Assembly (NCBI RefSeq): GCF_040712315.1
Contig: NC_134021.1
Location: forward strand, 23,524,501-23,588,500
Direction: 5' to 3'
Origin: Castanea sativa
Lineage: Eukaryota; Streptophyta; Magnoliopsida; Fagales; Fagaceae
DNA: 64,000 bases
A program made the translations under genes and the position numbers. Numbering within the stretch: the stretch's first letter is position 1; each line of letters opens with the position of its first letter. Positions 35,746 through 47,570 of this stretch are shown in pieces. Below the pieces are notes generated by a model that was not told where the DNA came from, did no database searches, and saw nothing but the letters and a program-made list of their open reading frames with translations.

Positions 35746-36819
35746 AAACAGTTTTTCAAGAAGAGAAAAACACAAACATAAATGCAATCAAACATGCAAC
35801 TCAACCAAAGATTCAACCAACATTTTAATCTCTAAAAAAACATCTTTCAATCAAGAAAATTGTCATGCATGTAGATTCAAAACACACACACACTCACACA
35901 CTAAACAAGTATAACCAATTTTATATTTCAAAAACAGGTTAAGACAGTTTAGTGAGCATACATCAACACAAGTAAACCTTGTGATGGCCAAATCACATTG
36001 TATTTGCACATGTATCAAAAGTAACAAAGAATATTGTGTGTTGTGTGTGAAAACATCGCAAGATTGCATAAATGTATCTATGTTATGACGATTTGGGATA
36101 TGAGTAAATTAATTTAACTCACACACGATCATAACTGTTTGATGGAGACTATTACCTTTGAGGTACATTCTATAACTCCCACATCTCCTAGAATACACGC
36201 TTGCAATCATATAAAAAGCATTTTAATCTTTTTGCTTTCATATTTCTTTGCTTATTTTTCTTTTATAAAGCATATCATGCATGGGCATATGAAAGAGAGA
36301 AAAGAAATACCAATTATGTTAAACTTTTTGACATTGCACTTTTGCTATGCCAAAACATATGGATGTCATTTCATGATTGGCAAGTAACAGTGGTGAGATA
36401 ATTATTTATGCATTTTTCTTAGGATTTTTTAGTCATTCTCGTTAAAAAGAATGATACGAATGTTAAGTACAAGAGATAACTTAATCTTACTCATCACAAA
36501 CAAAAAGTCACAAAACTCACTTGCTTAGTTGTGCATAGAGATGCTCATCTAAGCTATAAAAGATACAAAATTTAGAAAACTTTATTTTATTGGTCATTTA
36601 AGGTACACAAGTACCAATGTACACAAACACACACTGTTTTTGTAGTTTTCTAATTTTTCAAATTTTTTTATAAATGAAAAGAAATAAAAACAAAATTAGA
36701 AAACAACCAAACAAAAACATGTGAAATAAAGCAGTGTAAAAAAAACTAAACTGTCTCAAAATAAGAAAACAAAACACACAAATAATGCAAACATAACAAA
36801 AAGAGGGAGAGAGAGAAAG

Positions 36820-37852
36820 TGACTATATCACTTGGAGCCCTTTTCCTTCCACACCTTGGAAGAACCTTTCATTTGAACAAAACCTTGAACCAACGATAAA
36901 GGGGAATAATTGAAACCATTCAAGTTCAAAAGGAACATGAGGGCCTTGAGGAGATCTCCAAGAGGAATAAGAGAGGGTGAAAGCTGATTTTGGTAACCCG
37001 ACGAAATCATGTTGTTGCTCTGTTGAATAGCTAACCACTTATAGCAATTGGGTCAAGTATGTCCAACTACGCCACAGTGATGACAGAGTCGCTGCTTCTT
37101 CTCTTTAGACTTTTGAGCATTACTCTTCTTAGTTTTGGGGTTTTTGGTTTCTTTCTTAGAAAGCTTAAGAGATGCTCCTAAGATAGATTTACCATTGTCT
37201 ATGTTCTCACTAACTATCACAGTTTTAGCATCATTGTTCTCTGAATCAATATTGTTAACAGGAGAAACAAAAACAATTAGTACTAGAAGAAGCAATATTA
37301 GGAGAAGAAAAATCATACCCTATACCAGAACGATCGGAGGCAGATTTTTGCATGTTGAGCATCTCATCAAGCTTTGCACTTGAGATCCTCTCCAATTGAG
37401 CTCTCACTTGGAACAGTTCCGCCTCAAGCTTCTTGGTTCTCTCAGTTAATAAATTATTTTCAAATCTCAGTGCTCCAATAATCTAATTGGCTTCATCAAA
37501 CTTTGTGGAGAGTTGTTCCTGTTCAAGCTCCACATCACTGAGCTTCTTGGTAGCCAACCTATACAGCTTCTCATATTTTTTAGAGATCTTGTATAGCTTT
37601 GCATAGGCTGTGTGGATGTCATCTTGTTCATCCATCTTCTTAAATTTTGACTCCACCAAGTCTTCTTCTTCGTCCACATCTTCTACAATCCCCTTAGTAG
37701 GATTGACACTAGTAGGGAAGGCATTTAAAATTCCGTCATCTTCATTTTCGGAATCATTCTCAAGTTTGGTGTCACTCAAGATAGCAGCAAGTGCCTTACT
37801 TTTCCCAATAGACTTGAGATAATTGGGGCACTCTTGCGCTCTGGTTCTAAAA
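36820..37852 (-). pseudogene. Copia-type gag fragment (zinc knuckle), truncated
   Basis: The minus strand runs from an 'ECPNYLKSIGKSK' segment (the end of a first zinc knuckle) through an acidic coiled-coil-like stretch (KFKKMDEQDDIHTAY) to a second knuckle, LCHHCGVVGHT near 37053-37090, then NNMISSGYQNQ. In-frame stops interrupt it (one inside the knuckle, others near 37480). The N-terminal gag, protease, integrase and RT are absent. Confidence 0.75.
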
Positions 37853-37899
37853 ATCTATGAAAAAGTAAAAATGAGAAGGGCAGGTCGCAAGTATATATA

Positions 37900-38830
37900 G
37901 AGGGAATGACACGGAAGATGAAAGGACGCATCCATACAAGCAATCAACCAATAGGAGCGTGCCACGTGCCTCTATTACATTTAATGCACCAGTATAGCCT
38001 GTCTAATCAAGACATATCTTCTAAAAAGTTGAATTAAACCATCACTCTACGGGTCCGTCTAGGAAACATGGCGACGAACCCATAAAGTGAGGGACCCAAT
38101 AGGAGCGTGCCATGTGCCCCTACTACATTTAATGCACCAATATAGCCTGTTTAATCAAGACATATCTTCTAAAAAGTTGAATTAAATCGTCACTCTACAG
38201 GTCCGTCTAGGAAACATGGCGACGAACCCATAGAGTGGGGGGACAGCTGAAGGGGATAAAATTGAGATGGACGGTCAGATTTCCCAAAAACAACTTTGGA
38301 CGGTTGCACTGCAGTGACGGACGAAGAGAGTAAGTAACGCGGCAACATAATGAGTGAAAGGATTAACCTTGTTGGACAGACGAGAAGGTAGATAGACGCT
38401 AAGGTGGACGGTGGCCAGAGCCACTGGCACCTACACATGGTTTACTTGGCCCTTAAGGAACCTCAAACGGAAATGACTAGTGCTCCACGATTAACCCTAG
38501 TCAATAGGGTTTCTATATGAAAAGAATCTTGTCAAATATGCGCATTTATGAGGATCTTCTCTACAAGGAAATGTCCCCTCTGTCAAGGAACCAAGGTTGG
38601 TTCCCCCACTACTATAAAAACTCAAAACCCTCAAAAATCAAGATACGTATAATTTAACCAGCTCTGCCACTTTAGAGTTGTGATAGTTTTCTAACTTAAC
38701 CTTCGGAGGGCATTTGGCCAATACCATACCGGTACTCTCTTAAGGTCTTCTCTTTTGGTGTTGTGCAGGTGTTGTGTTGAGCACGAGAGGACTGTGAGAC
38801 TTACTGATGATTTTCAGCATCATCATAAAC
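37900..38830 (+). mobile_element. LTR-like block (possible gypsy-type solo LTR) with 148-bp duplication
   Basis: A promoter-like CCACTACTATAAAAACTC (about 38609) is followed by AACCTTCGGAGGGCATTTGG, wording typical of plant gypsy LTR R regions. Direct repeats of 148 bp lie at 37951-38098 and 38099-38246 (both start ATAGGAGCGTGCCA). TG...CA ends and target-site duplication were not located, so it could belong to the neighbouring gag fragment instead. Confidence 0.45.
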
Positions 38831-39733
38831 AAGCCCTTAGGGCAGTTGTATCACCATGATTTTGAATGATATCACTCAGTTTTCATCACTAAGTTTCCAA
38901 AATGCGTGGATCCCACAGAATAAATCTTGTTTGGCTTGGTTTTTAGGTGATGTTTCCATCATTCAAAACTCAAAACTTTGAGTGATGGATGATAGAAACT
39001 GAAAGCACCAAAACAGTTTCTGAAATATGAGTTATGGTGGTAAAATGTGAGTAATGTGATCAAGCAAGAAATTTGGAGTTTTTGAGATAAAGTGAGGTTT
39101 GGGGTATAAGTTATGGGTTTTGAGTTTGAATTATGAGTTATAAGTATTGAGTTATGAAAACTAAGTCATGACCAAACCAAACTGATTTATAAATGTTTGG
39201 AATTGGCGTGTCGTCTGAGATTTAAATTTATTAAATTGGAATTGGAATATTAGGTTTAATCTTGTAAATTGTAATAAATAATGTAATAAAATTGTTTAAC
39301 GAAAACTCAAAATTTTGTTTAGGATAAATAAAATTGCCTTAACCCGAGTTGCTTTTTAAAGTTACAATAGATTAGGTTGTATAGTTTTTAACTTAGGGGT
39401 TAGGGTAAACTAGTAAAGCCTAGATTATGACATGTGGCCAAAAGTGAACACAAGTCACTTAATCGGTTCAGTGCACTAGAGTATTAGACTAACTCAAAAC
39501 AAGCCCTTTAACTTAAGGAGATTTGTTTGACTTGAAAAGATGCCTCAGATTTATGCACATCTATATGACACTAAATTGTCGACACTTGTTGCCCAACGCA
39601 TCGAACCGACAACTTATCAACCATATGGGGGAGAAAGGAGAGAGGATCACAGTGTGTTTTTGTTACTAAAATTTTTAAATGTAAACCATTTCACAGCTTT
39701 TTACAGCCAACCAAAAATATTTTACAAGTTGAC
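38830..39733. other. Spacer, nothing coding seen
   Basis: AT-rich sequence with many short GAGTTATGA-type words (38990-39180), possibly an old MITE. No reading frame of interest. Confidence 0.5.
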
Positions 39734-39740
39734 TACATGT

Positions 39741-40772
39741 AGAGCATCCACATTAGTGGGTGGAAACTTTTCTAAAATACAAAAATTCTCTCATTTTACA
39801 CATTTTGGGCAAAAAAACACCCACATTAGTGGGTGTAAAGTTGTGCAAAATTGTGGAAATTCATCAACGAGCTACAGTAGCCGTGTATATTTACACGGCT
39901 ACTGTAACTTGTCCATTTATTATTTTATCAATTTTCCATTCACTCATTTTTTTTCTCTCTTCTCCGTGCTCAACAAACTCCGTAACGACTCTCCTCATCT
40001 TTTTCTTTTTCCTTAGATGCACACAAACACACCTATACACAAACACACCCACACACAAACAAATCAACACAGAGATACACTTGCTCAGGAAAAAAAAAAA
40101 ACACAGAGATACACAAGCACAGATCAGTGCTTGATTAGAATGATCGGTGCTTGACTGGATCGAAGCTCATAGGTCTTGCTTGATCGAAGTTAGGGAGATC
40201 TGACTGAGATGGGTCTTGCCTGATCGGAGCTAGGGAGATCTCGGATCTGATTCGTGTTTGTGGATCGGAGCTAGGGAGATTGGTGCTCATCGGTTGGGGG
40301 TAGGAGGCGAAGGCTCATCGGTTGGGGGTGGGAGGCGAAGGGTCGGTGTTGGAGGAGAGAGGAAGGGGCGAAGGAAAGAGGGAGGCTGAATCGGTGGAGG
40401 GCTGAGGCAGCGAGTTGGATCTGCGGTGACGGTGGGCTGGGTGAGGCGGCTGTGAGGGAGAGAGTGAGGGAAGGAGAGGAATGGGTGAGGATTTTTTTTG
40501 ATACAGAACGGGTGAGACTTGAGAGAGCTTTTTTTTTTTTTTTTAGAGAGCTGAAAAAGTAAATATGTAGACTTGTAGAGGAATCGGTGAGAGAGTGAGT
40601 ATTAATAAATAATAATAATAAAATAATAAATAATATTATTTAATTAGAATAGATGGACAAAATAGATAAATTGATGTAGCTGTTTTGGAAATGTGGTAGT
40701 GTAAAATAGAAAAAAGTAAGCTTTTAGTGTAAAATAGACGAAAATTTTTAAACGGACTGATGTGGTTGCCCT
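39741..40772. mobile_element. 1,032-bp non-autonomous TIR element
   Basis: The left end AGAGCATCCACATTAG and right end CTGATGTGGTTGCCCT are inverted with 13 of 16 matching. TACATGT flanks it on both sides (39734-39740 and 40773-40779). This could also be read as the 8-mer TACATGTA, so hAT is the likely superfamily. The interior has a hairpin (GCCGTGTATATTTACACGGC) and a GA-rich half. No transposase. Confidence 0.75.
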
Positions 40773-41030
40773 TACATGTAAACAAACACCTAAAAAATGA
40801 AAAAAAAAAAAAGAATTTATAAAAATTATTTTTCTTCCCAAAAAAGAAAAAAAAAATAGAGGCTAAAAGAATATTTTATCCCCAAAAACAAATTGATCTA
40901 CAGTCCACAATCTATACACGTGAGACATGCAAATTGGACGGCTGGATTTCAGAAAACCTCATAAGGACCCATAGTCTCGCGCGTACAGCAGCAAACCTGT
41001 CTTAAGAAGAAGCTTCTCGATCGAACGGAC

Positions 41031-41039
41031 TATATAAAG
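41031..41039 (+). promoter_or_regulatory. TATA box of the SR-protein gene
   Basis: TATATAAAG lies about 170 bp before the first exon-intron boundary and just upstream of a leader that ends in a CT-rich stretch (41160-41190). Confidence 0.65.
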
Positions 41040-41200
41040 CCGATTTACATAGGTAACAAAAAGAAAAGCTCATTCATCAGTATATGATCACAGCCTGAGA
41101 TTTGTTCCGTTGTTTGTGAAAGAAAAGCTGTTCCCCTAAAAAAATCAGAGACCGTTCGTTTCTTTCTTCTCAGTTATCTCTCTCTCTCTGCGAAGATTAG

Positions 41201-41932
41201 GTATTTTATCTATCAGATCCTAAATCACTCATCGCAATTTTTACTGTGTTAATTAGGAATAGGATCATCGAACTAGTTTGTAAATCATGTAAAAATAATT
41301 AAGATTTGATTTGATTTTTTCGTTTTTTTTTTCTAAAAATTAATTTGTGTTTCTTTTTGTTATTTTTGTTGCCGATGTTGCTGCTAGGTTATGAGTTCTG
41401 TTTGATTTTGTTGTAATAATCGAGTTTAGTTATTTTATTTAAAGATTGTTTTCTTTATAATTATTATTTATTTATAGGAAACTTGGAATTCCTCGAACTG
41501 ATTTTTGTTGGAATCATTAAAAAGAATATAATTGTCTGAAAAGATTCTATTTGAAACGAATATTGTCCCAAAGATAGGTGAGAAACCATAGGAGACAGTT
41601 GCAGTGTTTTGGTTTTACAAAAATGGCTATGAATAACATTGTTTAGTACTTTTAAAATTTTACATGTGGTTGTGTTATTAAGCTCCACAATTTTAGTTAG
41701 GGTCCTGTTGATGGGTGCCATTTGAGGAAAATTTTGATACCACTTTCACTGGAAATGTAAAAAGTTGTGAAAAAATCAGTTGCTTTTTTTTTTTTTTTTT
41801 TGCCTTAAAAAGCTTCTAAAAATATTTTATAAATCAATGTCCTTAGGAGGTCATCTGTTAACTTTTTACCTCTTAGTGATGGTCATGTGACACTAAATAA
41901 TTGTTAATTTATTTTTGTTTTGATGGTTGTAG
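41201..41932 (+). other. 5'UTR intron of the SR-protein gene
   Basis: Donor AG|GTATTT at 41201 and acceptor TTGTAG at 41927-41932 precede the start codon by nine bases. The interior is T-rich. SR-protein genes of this clade often carry a leader intron. This one is predicted from splice signals only. Confidence 0.6.
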
Positions 41933-41941
41933 GAGAGGGAA

Positions 41942-44936
41942 ATGAGGGGTAGAAGTTACAGCTACAGTCCTTCACCACCGAGGGGTTATGGCCGAAGACG
42001 TCGTAGCCCCAGCCCTAGGGGCCGCCATGGAGGTCGTGGTAGAGATCTTCCTACAAGTCTTTTGGTTCGGAACCTTCGCCTTGACTGCAGGTATGTTGTC
42101 TTCATTTCTTTTAGTATAAGTAGTAAAAAAGGATGTGTCAGTTAAGAAAGTGACAGAGAGTATAACTTCGGTTAGAATAGAGTGGCGGTTATAATAGAAT
42201 GGTGGAAAAGAATGTATGTGGCCGACCTGAAAAAACTTGGGACTAAGGCTTGGTTGTTTAATTATAAGAGGTATGTGGTAAATAAAAAATTTACTCTTTC
42301 TTATTACTTAGTTATTTGGTAAATTGGGTGGCATTTTTGAAATTTCTTAGTGGAAGGTTTGTAAACAATGATTGTTCCTAAATGATTGATATGGATTATA
42401 AATAGGTTGTCATGGGAAGGTTCAAGGATCCCTTATTCTGTCTGTATGCTTGATATTGCTAAAAGCTTATGATTTAAATCATTTAATATGCCTAAAAGTT
42501 ACAGAGGCTTTATGGGTTTCTCAAGTGGGTGCTCGCTCAGTCAATTAGAATCAATATGTTCTGTTGAACAAGTTGCACTAATTTCCAATGCTATCTTTTC
42601 AAATTAAAGGTTGTTATTTATCCAACCAAAAAAAGAATATAAGAACAGAAAAGAAAAGAAGAAGCAAAAATGGGGAAAGCTAAAGAGAGAAAGAAGAAGA
42701 AGAAGAGACTTTGGCAATTGTGTAAAAATATGACTATCCTAGCATCAAGCTTCAAAAGAGATTTTAAAGTTATAAATGTGTTTTTGTTGGAAGGGCAAAA
42801 TTTTTTACTTCTTTTTTAAAAATTGGTTGGTTCTTTCCTGTTTCTGAGGCTGGAGTAGTGTCTTTTTTTTTATTAACACTGGTGCTATTATTAAATTAAT
42901 AAGTTATTTTTCCAGTAGTTTTATCAAAAGTATGCCACCAAACTTCTCATTTGTATATGCTATGCAGGCCAGAAGATCTACGTGGACCATTTGGGCAGTT
43001 TGGTCAGCTCAAGGACATTTACTTGCCCCGAGATTATTATACTGGGTAAGCAAAGCATGTCATCATGTATTGGCTGATATGGTTTGCGAATCTTGCAAAC
43101 CTTTTGTCTGTGTATTGTCTTTTTATTCTGCCAGGTTTAGGCGAACTTTCATGTATTGATTTTTGTCCAATTGTTTGTCTTCGTACTGTCTCAATTGAAT
43201 GTGATGATGGGGTCGACCCTTGTTTTTTTAAATTAATTATATACAATCAGTTTATGGGTATTTGGTTGTTTTTATTGAAAGTGTTGAAGACACCAATGAA
43301 GTAATATGAGTACTGTGTTGAAGACAACAATGAAGTAATAAGAGGTGTTGAAGACACCAATCAAGTAAATAAGGGGTACTGTTGAAGATGTTCTTAATGT
43401 AGATGAAGATTCGAAGGAAGTTGGGTTTGTATACATTGAGAAGAATTTCAGGTCTTGAAGAATTTCATCTCAATTTTAACTTTTTCTCCCACAAGGTTAG
43501 CAGCCACATGGTGTTTTAAGTTGAATTGTATAAAGTATCAGAAGATATTTGATCATAAACTATACATATTGGACTTGAGGTTATATTTGTGATTTTTGGC
43601 AATCAGCATGCATTTTTGGACCGCATTTGATTTTATATATATATTTTGTTTTTCTAATGCTTCATTTGATCATGATGCAGGGAGCCTCGTGGCTTTGGGT
43701 TTGTGCAGTATATAGACCCGGATGATGCTGCAGATGCAAAATATCATATGGATGGTCAGATTCTTCTTGGTCGTGAATTGACAGTTGTATTCGCTGAGGA
43801 GAACAGAAAGAAGCCTGTGGAAATGAGGGCTAGAGAACGTGTTAGGTGAGGCTTCTTTGTCGTCAATGGTATTGATATGCCTACTGGTTTTTTTCTTATC
43901 CAGGGTGATGCCGTTTTCAATTGATGTGCGATGGTATTGAAATTGAGAGTTTCTTTTAGTGTGTAGTGTAAGAAGATTGAGAGTTTCTCTTAGTTTGTAG
44001 TGTAAGAAGAACATTTCCAAAGGGGTGGTCAATTTTTTATTAATTGGTACCTATCTACCCAAAAGAGGAATGTGCAGGTCACTGTGTTTATTTTAAGGTA
44101 TGTTTGGGATGGAGGGAGATTGGGGGACAAGAGAAGAGAGGAGAAGATAAGGGGTGGCGAATGTGCTAATTCTTTATTATATTCCTACCATCTTTTTCTC
44201 TCTCCTCTTTTCCCCTCTTCCTCTCCCTCCAGACAAACATAGAGTTAAGGACTTGGAGTGTTTGGGTTTGTTCCTTTTTTTTCCCCTTAGTGTATTTCAA
44301 TCCGTTCGTTTATCCTCATATCCTCTCTCTCCCAACTCCCTCCATACAAAACAAAACATAGGGTTAAAGACTTGGGGCTGTTTGGGTTATTTCATTTTTT
44401 GTTAAATTAATATGATATTAAACACCATATACACACCCCCATCCACCCTTACCTTTGTACTCTGCTTGAAAAAGTATTTAACAATTCCAAGAGAGTGGAA
44501 TTTTCTGTACGCGTCTGCCACAACTGTGTTTTTGATTCATGTACGATGTTGTTTTTCAGGGGTCAGGTATATGACAGGAGGCAGTCTCCACCTCGCTACT
44601 CTAGATCACCACGCTATGCACGAGCTTACTCTCGTAGTCTAGATTATTATTCACCTTCCCCTAGACGGAGGCGTTACTCAAGGTTTGTGGTGACTTTATT
44701 AATAATTTATTGCGTCTTCAATATAAGATGTCTAAAGATGGGTTTAAAAACAAGAGGTCTGAAGATGTCTCCTATTGTAATGTAGGTCGATTTCACCTGG
44801 AGACAGAAGGTATAGGGAGCGGTATTACTCAAGGTCGCCTTATGTGTCAAGGAGGAGCAGGAGCAGGAGCAGGAGCCGAAGCCGAAGCCAGAGCTTCAGT
44901 AGGAGCCGCAGTCGAAGCCAAGATTACTCTACTTAA
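41942..44936 (+). CDS. SCL33: SC35-like SR splicing factor (SCL30A/SCL33 type)
   Basis: Nuclear splicing factor. The coding exons are 41942-42090, 42968-43045, 43681-43845, 44560-44682 and 44786-44936, giving 221 residues with all junctions in phase. The N-terminal extension MRGRSYSYSPSPPRGYG is the charged, serine/proline-rich signature of the plant SCL subfamily. The RRM spans about residues 38-116, with RNP2 LLVRNL (40-45) and RNP1 RGFGFVQY (79-86), and FAEENRKKP follows it. The C-terminus is a short RS domain with an uninterrupted (SR) run at about 195-206 and ends SQDYST. It looks shorter than the Arabidopsis SCL33 tail I remember. Wording in the RRM (FGFVQY, DAADAKYHMDG, EMRARER) is nearer SCL33 than SCL30A. 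Introns of 0.6-0.9 kb hold repeats. Confidence 0.93.
42125..42262 (+). mobile_element. RTE LINE 3' remnant in SR-gene intron 1
   Basis: GTGTCAGTTAAGAAAGTGAC through AACTTGGGACTAAGGCTTGG matches the 3' end of the RTE remnant at 17930-18252. It is about 138 bp and starts 35 bp after the exon 1 donor. Confidence 0.6.
43281..43385 (+). repeat. 30-36-bp tandem repeat in SR-gene intron 2
   Basis: GTGTTGAAGACACCAATGAAG-like units start at 43281, 43315 and 43345, with a partial fourth at 43381. Confidence 0.8.
43942..44009 (+). repeat. 34-bp tandem duplication in SR-gene intron 3
   Basis: Two copies of a unit starting ATTGAGAGTTTC (43942 and 43976) with a few mismatches. Confidence 0.85.
44099..44241. 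mobile_element. Small TIR element (143 bp) in SR-gene intron 3
   Basis: The left end TATGTTTGGGATGGAGGGAG pairs with the right end CTCCCTCCAGACAAACATA as an inverted repeat. The target-site duplication is unclear. A second similar right end occurs at about 44337-44360. Confidence 0.5.
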
Positions 44937-45649
44937 TTAGTTAATGGTAGTCTATGACAGTATTGTATTAAAAGTAAAAATTCAATATATTACAAGTTTG
45001 ACTTCAAGTAGCTTGGCTTTGATGTACTATCATAAATTGATCTCAGGGGTTACCAGAGATGGTGATTTGGTAGACTCTTGCGGACTAGCTATCACACTCT
45101 TTTGGTTGCGTTATAATTGTACTGATGGTACCTAAGAAGTATGTTTTATTTGGCTAATCGTGGTACTTGGATGGGTTTTTATTTATTTAGCTTCCCGTCT
45201 TATACAACTATGTTCTTCTGTTACCCAGTAAGATTCCAACCATCAATACAAGAGCACAACCATTTTCATGCTCAATTTCATAATTATGAGTGATCCACTC
45301 ATACAAAAAGTAGTGGGTCACAAGTTAATAGTGGCAAAAAGTGTCCACCATTCGTTGCGAAAAAGTAAACAAATTGCGAAATTGGTTATGTCTAGTCTTA
45401 CTCTATGATTCAGTCACTGTGTGTTAAAATGTCAAGCTCATATGAAAAACTACCAACCTTAGCTACTCTCACCTCAAAGAACAAAGAAACATTACAGTTT
45501 TTACTTTAGTCTAATCAGGCCTCCCACAAAATCTACAATATTTCCCTCTCAAAGTACGCTCATGTTTTCTCAAAAAAGAAAAAGAAAAAGAAAAGTACGC
45601 TCATGATTTTGTACATGGCAATATGTATCAATAATTGCCTTAATGGGAA
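44937..45649. other. Convergent intergenic spacer
   Basis: This holds the 3'UTRs of the SR gene (plus) and the F-box gene (minus), 713 bp between stop codons. No other feature is seen. Confidence 0.6.
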
Positions 45650-46681
45650 TTAGATCTCTACGCAGCAACCTGATTGCACGAACCCCGAAAACTCTTCAGG
45701 CACTTCCATTATCCTCTCCAGTTTACCATTTTGCCCTTTCACTGAAAAGAACCCTTGCGATCCTCCTTGGTAAGCCGACCCGGACAAAAACGTCATTCCA
45801 CCCATCTCAATCCCACAAGCCCCAACTCGGACTTCCGAGTCACACTCAGCCCAGCAAAACAGCTTCCCATCTTTTCCAACACCAACACAGGACTTGGGGC
45901 ACTGAGTCACATTCCACGCGTCCTCGACTCGTCTCCACTGACTCGTCCCGAGTTCATACACCTCTGCGCTTCTCTCAAAGTCTCCTTGACTCTCAGTCCC
46001 ATACCCACTCACAACCCAGAACTCGGACCCAATTACGACCCCTTCGCACTCGTCTCGGCCCTGACTCATCCGAGTCAACTCGGCCCACTCGTCTTCTCTA
46101 ACATCGTAAACCCAAGCTGAACTCAACGCATTCTTGCTCTCGTCGTGTCCACCCGCGATGAAAACTCGCCCACCCAACTCAGCAGCAGCGAAGAATGACC
46201 GATTCTCAGGCATGTCCTTGCCTTTCCTCCACTGCTGAGTCGTGAACTCGTACACAAACACGTCCTTCACCGGTTCATAACTCACCGGGTTCCACCCTCC
46301 CATGACAACGAGCTTGCCCTCCGAACTCGTTACTTCACAGAACAAAGGAAACCCATCTGGGTACTCAGGAACCGGGTCAACTCGGTTCCAGTTTCCACTC
46401 ACCGGGTCAAACACGGCCACTCCGTAAGCCCGCGGTCCAACCGGTTTAGCGTCGTCTGAACCGGACAGAACCGGGAGAGACTGAACTAAGCAAGCCGCTT
46501 TAATGGTATGACCAGTTTGCTTTCTGTGGTAGTAGAAGTTCTTGCTGTGAAGAAGGTGTCGCCAGCGGCGACAAACTCGTGCGGCGACTCGGTGAGTCGA
46601 GTAGTGCAGACGAGTCAAGCACTCAAGCGCGAGTTCTTCGGGCAAGCCAGGGAGCAACTCGATAAACTCAGTGACATTCAT
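45650..46681 (-). CDS. F-box/kelch-repeat protein, KISS ME DEADLY (KMD/KFB) type
   Basis: 343-residue single-exon gene. An F-box lies at about residues 8-50 (LPGLPEELALECLTRLHYST, then VCRRWRHLL). Kelch repeats follow, each with a GG doublet and spaced Tyr/Trp: LVVMGGWNPVSYEPV, VFIAGGHDESKNALSSAWVY, FWVVSGYGTESQG. The end, FSGFVQSGCCVEI, is close to the shared C-terminus of the family. Best resemblance is to Arabidopsis At2g44130/At3g59940 (KMD3/KMD4). Known relatives are SCF substrate receptors that promote turnover of type-B response regulators (cytokinin signalling) and of phenylalanine ammonia-lyase, and the same is inferred here. Start chosen at the first ATG before the F-box. No intron, as usual for the family. 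Confidence 0.93.
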   Translation of the reverse strand: MNVTEFIELLPGLPEELALECLTRLHYSTHRVAARVCRRWRHLLHSKNFYYHRKQTGHTIKAACLVQSLPVLSGSDDAKPVGPRAYGVAVFDPVSGNWNRVDPVPEYPDGFPLFCEVTSSEGKLVVMGGWNPVSYEPVKDVFVYEFTTQQWRKGKDMPENRSFFAAAELGGRVFIAGGHDESKNALSSAWVYDVREDEWAELTRMSQGRDECEGVVIGSEFWVVSGYGTESQGDFERSAEVYELGTSQWRRVEDAWNVTQCPKSCVGVGKDGKLFCWAECDSEVRVGACGIEMGGMTFLSGSAYQGGSQGFFSVKGQNGKLERIMEVPEEFSGFVQSGCCVEI

Positions 46682-46759
46682 TTAGTACTGTATCGAACTA
46701 GTTAATTCTTAGTATATACAATAATCCGAAGACTTTTAGAACTTAACAAAGGTTGAATT

Positions 46760-47570
46760 TTCTGGGATTCTGGATTGGGTACTTATAGTAAGAGAGAGAG
46801 ATGATTGGGTTCTAGAAGATAGAGAGCAATCAGCGGCTGCCACGCGCCGCAAACGCACATAGATTTGTGCTGACTAAGCAGCTTTAGCTCAAACAGAGAG
46901 TGTGAATGTAACAGACTAACAGGGCTAGCTTGTGAATTTGGCTCTTAACTTTAATTTTTTTTTAAAAATATTTTTTATTTAATGGTTTCTAACTTTCAAT
47001 CTCTACCCGATATTAATCCATAAGTCATAGCTCTAATTTAATGCAAGAGAATGTGAGCGGTGAAAAAAAAAATAGGGTAAAAGTGATAGATCAGATAGAT
47101 AGTTTTTTTTTTTTTTTTTTTTTTGAGGGGATCAGATAGATAGTTGTGAAAAAAAAATGTGGTGAAGTATGTGATGCTCAAAATACTCAGCCAATAGTTA
47201 CAAGGAAAATTTTTGGCTTGAAACATATTTAGAACTTTGAACTCTAATTACTAATAGAAAAATGACATTTGTCATGTTATATATAATGCATATGACACAT
47301 TTGATTAATTAGATTAAATATATTATAATTTTCCAATTGATAATTGAATTCCGAAGCTTTTAATATATTTGGAGTGAAACTTGTTCCTAGAGTACAAAAC
47401 TTTAAACATAACTAGACAAAAACTCTGTTTCGATATTATGACAGTCTACAACACAAGAGTTAGAAAAAAAAAAAAAAAAAAGTGGCAAGGAGTGTCATCC
47501 TCAAAATACTCAGCCAATAGTTATGAACATTGGATAAGGGAGTGAGGGACCGTACAAAAAGTTGGGGGGT
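46760..47570. other. Upstream region of the F-box gene and AT-rich spacer
   Basis: A short GA run (46791-46801) lies in the probable leader or promoter. Further out are poly(T) (47101-47124) and poly(A) (47466-47481) runs and AT-rich sequence. I see no gene. Confidence 0.5.

Noticed and set aside
45643..46120. Long open frames on the plus strand, proline/serine/threonine-rich
   Set aside because: They lie opposite the F-box/kelch gene and are shadows of its codon bias. No domain is recognisable.
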